NCBI RefSeq assembly: GCF_039363085.1
Contig: NZ_CP134982.1
Location: forward strand, 310,001 to 374,000
DNA length: 64,000 bases
Reading direction: 5' to 3'
Source: Buchnera aphidicola (Ceratoglyphina bambusae)
Lineage (GTDB): Bacteria > Pseudomonadota > Gammaproteobacteria > Enterobacterales > Enterobacteriaceae
How positions within the stretch are numbered: the stretch's first letter is position 1; the number at the start of each line of letters is the position of its first letter. A model generated the notes under the pieces. The model made no database searches and had not been told where the DNA came from. It was given only the letters and a program-made list of their open reading frames with translations. Below, piece after piece: positions 61,258 through 64,000 of this stretch. The position numbers and the translations under genes are program-made.

Positions 61258-61791
61258 TTATTTCTTTTTAGCCTCTTTCCTGCGTATTATCTCATTTTCA
61301 TAATGAATTCCTTTTCCTTTATATGGTTCAGGTTTTTTATATGAACGCAAAACTGCTGCAGACTGAAACACAAGTTGCTTATTTACTCCGCTCAATGTTA
61401 TTTTAGTATTAGAATCACAATTAGCTTCTACTCCAATAGGTAAAGTATATTTTATTACATGAGAATATCCTAAAAATAAATTTACAACATTGTTTTTTAA
61501 AATAACTCTATAACCAACACCAGATAATACAAGAGTTTTAAAAAATTTATTTTTTACACCATATATCATAGAAAAAATTAAAGATCTGGCAGTACCAGCG
61601 TACATCCAAGAATTATAATACTTTTTATTACCATAAAAAGTTAATACATTTTTATTATATTCAACATTAACAAAATTATTTAAAACAAATTTTAATTTAC
61701 CATATAATCCTTCTATATAAATATTTTTTTTTTTAAAAAAAATTTTAACATCTTTAGGAACTAAAATAGGTTTTTTAGCTATTCTAGACAT
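61258..61791 (-). CDS. rplF: Ribosomal protein L6
   Basis: Large-subunit protein near the factor-binding site. [15 protein letters not shown] at the N-terminus, [14 protein letters not shown], and the C-terminal [19 protein letters not shown] followed by RRKEAKKK are diagnostic. The length of 177 aa equals E. coli. One base separates it from rplR. Confidence 0.97.
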   Translation of the reverse strand: MSRIAKKPILVPKDVKIFFKKKNIYIEGLYGKLKFVLNNFVNVEYNKNVLTFYGNKKYYNSWMYAGTARSLIFSMIYGVKNKFFKTLVLSGVGYRVILKNNVVNLFLGYSHVIKYTLPIGVEANCDSNTKITLSGVNKQLVFQSAAVLRSYKKPEPYKGKGIHYENEIIRRKEAKKK

Positions 61792-61836
61792 ATAATTTTC
61801 TCCATAAATTCTGTTTTTTTAAAAAAATATAAAAAA

Positions 61837-62217
61837 TTAATAAACAATACAAATAATTTCTCCTCCTACTCCTAATTTTTTGGCTTCTAAATCAGTTAAA
61901 ACTCCTTTAGAAGTTGATATAATAGAAATACCTAAACCGGAAATTACTTTAGGTAAATTATTTTTATTTCTATATACTCTTAAACTAGGCTTACTAATTT
62001 TTTTTATATTCTCTATTACTGGTTTACCATTAAAATATTTTAAAAATATTTTTATTTCATTTAAAATTTCATATTTTTCTATATATCCTTCTTTTTTTAA
62101 AACTTCTAGAATAGAAACTTTAAATTTAGAAAACTTTACAAATAAATATATTTTATTGGATAATTGACCATTTCTTATTCTAGTTAACATATCACTAATA
62201 GAATCTTGCATACTCAT
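61837..62217 (-). CDS. rpsH: Ribosomal protein S8
   Basis: 16S-binding small-subunit protein and, in E. coli, repressor of the spc operon. [18 protein letters not shown] and [20 protein letters not shown] and GGEIICIVY match E. coli. The frame extends to a GTG at 62232, but an AGGGTGA SD lies about 11 nt before ATG 62217, and that start gives 126 aa against 130 and the family N-terminus. Confidence 0.97.
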   Translation of the reverse strand: MSMQDSISDMLTRIRNGQLSNKIYLFVKFSKFKVSILEVLKKEGYIEKYEILNEIKIFLKYFNGKPVIENIKKISKPSLRVYRNKNNLPKVISGLGISIISTSKGVLTDLEAKKLGVGGEIICIVY

Positions 62218-62259
62218 GTTTTTAATTATCACCCTATAATAAATTTTATAAATTAAATT

Positions 62260-62565
62260 TTACCAACTAGATTTTTTTAATCCAGGAATTTCTCCATTCA
62301 TTGCAGCTTCTCTAAATTTCATTCTGCTTAATCCAAATTTTCTTAAAAAAGCGTGAGGTCTTCCAGTTATATAACATCTATTTCTTCTTCTGCACGGGCT
62401 AGAATCTCTTGGCAGTTTTTGCAATTTGAATATAGCATCTAACTTCTTATTTTTAGAAGATTTCAAATCAAATATAATTTTTTTTAATTTTTTTCTAACA
62501 TTTAAAAATTTTTCACTTAATATTTTTCTTCTTAATTCTCTAGCTTTTATAGATTCTTTAGCCAT
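62260..62565 (-). CDS. rpsN: Ribosomal protein S14
   Basis: Small-subunit head protein. The C-terminal [20 protein letters not shown] and [20 protein letters not shown] followed by PGLKKSSW are nearly identical to E. coli. It is the 101-aa zinc-free form (C-type cysteines missing), as in E. coli (101 aa). Confidence 0.98.
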   Translation of the reverse strand: MAKESIKARELRRKILSEKFLNVRKKLKKIIFDLKSSKNKKLDAIFKLQKLPRDSSPCRRRNRCYITGRPHAFLRKFGLSRMKFREAAMNGEIPGLKKSSW

Positions 62566-62580
62566 ATGTTTTCTCTAAAA

Positions 62581-63123
62581 TTATTTTTTAAAAGGAAAAT
62601 TTAAAGATTTAAATAATTCAAATGCATGATAATCAGAATTGGTGGTAGTAGTTATAGCAATATCTAATCCCCTGGTTTTATCTATTTTTTCATAATTTAT
62701 TTCAGGAAAAATAATTTGTTCTTTTATACCTATATTATAGTTTCCCATTCCATCAAAAGATTTTTTACTAAATCCTCTAAAATCTCTTATTCTAGGAACT
62801 ACAATATATATAAAACGATTAAGAAAATCCCACATTCTATTTTTTCTCAATGTTACTTTGCAACCAACAGGATAACCTTGTCTTATTTTAAAACCAGATA
62901 TAGATTTTCTAGCATTAGTTATTATAGGTTTTTGTCCTGATATCATAGCCATATCATCAATTATATTTTTTAAATTTTTTTTATTATAATTACAATCTCC
63001 AGCACCAATATTTAAAGTTATTTTTTCTATCTTAGGAACTTGCATAATAGATTTATAATTTAGTTTTTTTATTAAATAATATATAATTTTTTTTTTATAC
63101 AAACTTTTTAATTCTAACACCAT
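62581..63123 (-). CDS. rplE: Ribosomal protein L5
   Basis: 5S-binding large-subunit protein in the central protuberance. [55 protein letters not shown] and the [20 protein letters not shown] block are diagnostic. The length is 180 aa against 179. Confidence 0.98.
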   Translation of the reverse strand: MVLELKSLYKKKIIYYLIKKLNYKSIMQVPKIEKITLNIGAGDCNYNKKNLKNIIDDMAMISGQKPIITNARKSISGFKIRQGYPVGCKVTLRKNRMWDFLNRFIYIVVPRIRDFRGFSKKSFDGMGNYNIGIKEQIIFPEINYEKIDKTRGLDIAITTTTNSDYHAFELFKSLNFPFKK

Positions 63124-63151
63124 TAATCTCCAAAATTAATATTACTAAGAA

Positions 63152-63466
63152 TTATTTTATAATTTTTTTATTAGATTTAAAAAAACGTACTTTTTTACCA
63201 TTTTTAAACTTAAAACCAACTCTATCAGACTTACCTGTATCTTTGTTAAATATTTTTAAGTTAGAAACTTCTATATAAGACTCTTTTTCTATAATACCAC
63301 CTGGATAATTCTTTTCTGGAATAGATTTTTTGTGTTTTTTTACAACATTTATTCCACTAACAATTACTTTGTTAACAGATATAAATTTTTTTACTATTCC
63401 TTTTTTCCCCTTGCATTTACCTGATATAACAATTACTTCATCGTTTTTACGAATTTTTTTAGACAT
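63152..63466 (-). CDS. rplX: Ribosomal protein L24
   Basis: Early-assembly large-subunit protein. [20 protein letters not shown], the KOW motif, with [20 protein letters not shown] and a C-terminal [18 protein letters not shown]. The length is 104 aa, as in E. coli. Confidence 0.97.
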   Translation of the reverse strand: MSKKIRKNDEVIVISGKCKGKKGIVKKFISVNKVIVSGINVVKKHKKSIPEKNYPGGIIEKESYIEVSNLKIFNKDTGKSDRVGFKFKNGKKVRFFKSNKKIIK

Positions 63467-63478
63467 AAAATAACCTTT

Positions 63479-63850
63479 TTAAAGTACCTCTGGCGCTAAA
63501 GATATTATTTTCATAAATTTTTCTGTTCTTAGTTCTCTAGTTACAGGTCCAAAAATTCTGCTTCCTATAAGTGTTTCATTAGTATTATTTAATAAAACAC
63601 AAGAATTTTTATCAAATCTAATTAATGAACCATCTAATCTTAATATTCCCTTTTTAGAACGAACAATAACAGCTTTTAAAACTTCTCCCTTTTTTACTTT
63701 ACCATTTGAAACTGCTTCTTGTATAGCTACTTTCACAATATCTCCAATTCTAGCATATCTTCTTTTAGATCCGCCCAATACTTTTATGCACAATGCTATT
63801 TTAGCCCCAGAATTATCAGCAACATTTAACAATGTTTGTACTTGAATCAT
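63479..63850 (-). CDS. rplN: Ribosomal protein L14
   Basis: Large-subunit protein at the subunit interface. [40 protein letters not shown] and [20 protein letters not shown] are nearly identical to E. coli, and the 123-aa length is the same. First complete gene of the spc operon in this window. Confidence 0.98.
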   Translation of the reverse strand: MIQVQTLLNVADNSGAKIALCIKVLGGSKRRYARIGDIVKVAIQEAVSNGKVKKGEVLKAVIVRSKKGILRLDGSLIRFDKNSCVLLNNTNETLIGSRIFGPVTRELRTEKFMKIISLAPEVL

Positions 63851-63872
63851 ATTTTTTTAACCTTAAAATATA

Positions 63873-64000
63873 TTATACTTTTATTTTTCTTTTTAAAATT
63901 TTTAATAAAATCCATGATTTACTTTTAGAAATAGGTTTACAATGAGAAATTTCTACTAAATCTCCTATAGTACATTTATTTTTTTCGTCATGCACTTTGA
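63873..64000 (-). CDS. rpsQ: Ribosomal protein S17, 3' part (partial)
   Basis: The minus-strand frame entering from the right edge reads [20 protein letters not shown] then [15 protein letters not shown] before its TAA at 63873-63875. It aligns with the C-terminal half of E. coli S17 ([35 protein letters not shown]). The 5' end is outside the window. It lies 22 bp upstream of rplN. Confidence 0.93.
   Translation of the reverse strand, partial: KVHDEKNKCTIGDLVEISHCKPISKSKSWILLKILKRKIKV

Overview
The window is a very AT-rich stretch of a reduced gammaproteobacterial genome, almost certainly a Buchnera aphidicola-type aphid endosymbiont. The case rests on E. coli-like orthologues in a shrunken set, poly-A/poly-lysine-rich proteins, short intergenic gaps, no mobile elements or phage, and a gene order I recognise from Buchnera: prfB-lysS-lysA, leuS-holA-tusA-asd, pgk-fbaA-mscS-recCBD, cyoABCDE, clpPX-lon-mdlAB, and tsaC-aroE-tRNA-Glu-23S-5S with no 16S gene. 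I cannot name the strain from sequence alone.

Layout: 1-13.7 kb holds typA (3' end), gmk, ygfZ, prfB, lysS, lysA, miaB, ybeY, corC, leuS, holA, tusA and asd. 14-26.3 kb holds a MarC-family gene (yhgN), pgk, fbaA, mscS and recC-recB-recD. 26.3-33.2 kb holds initiator tRNA, nusB, a YajR-like transporter, tusE and the cytochrome bo oxidase operon. 33.5-41.8 kb holds clpP, clpX, lon, a small remnant ORF and two half-transporters (mdlA, mdlB). 41.8-48.6 kb holds the 4.5S RNA, dnaX, ybaB, htpG, adk, tRNA-Arg, folD and cysS. 48.7-52.2 kb is the detached 23S-5S unit with tRNA-Glu. 52.2-55.2 kb holds aroE, tsaC, def and fmt. 55.3-64 kb is the alpha and spc ribosomal-protein operons, read leftward from rpsQ to rplQ.

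Functionally this is a core of translation, protein quality control, respiration and glycolysis. It also holds the symbiotic biosynthetic genes lysA and asd (lysine, with asd also for threonine and methionine) and aroE (aromatics).

The most notable pattern is that five genes (prfB, ybeY, holA, recC, recD) are each interrupted by one apparent single-base deletion in or at an A or T homopolymer of 10-13 bases. Adding one base restores a full-length family-like protein in every case. In prfB this coincides with loss of the usual RF2 programmed frameshift site. Either transcriptional or translational slippage rescues these genes, they are early pseudogenes, or the assembly undercalls homopolymers. 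I found no novel defence, mobile or biosynthetic system here.
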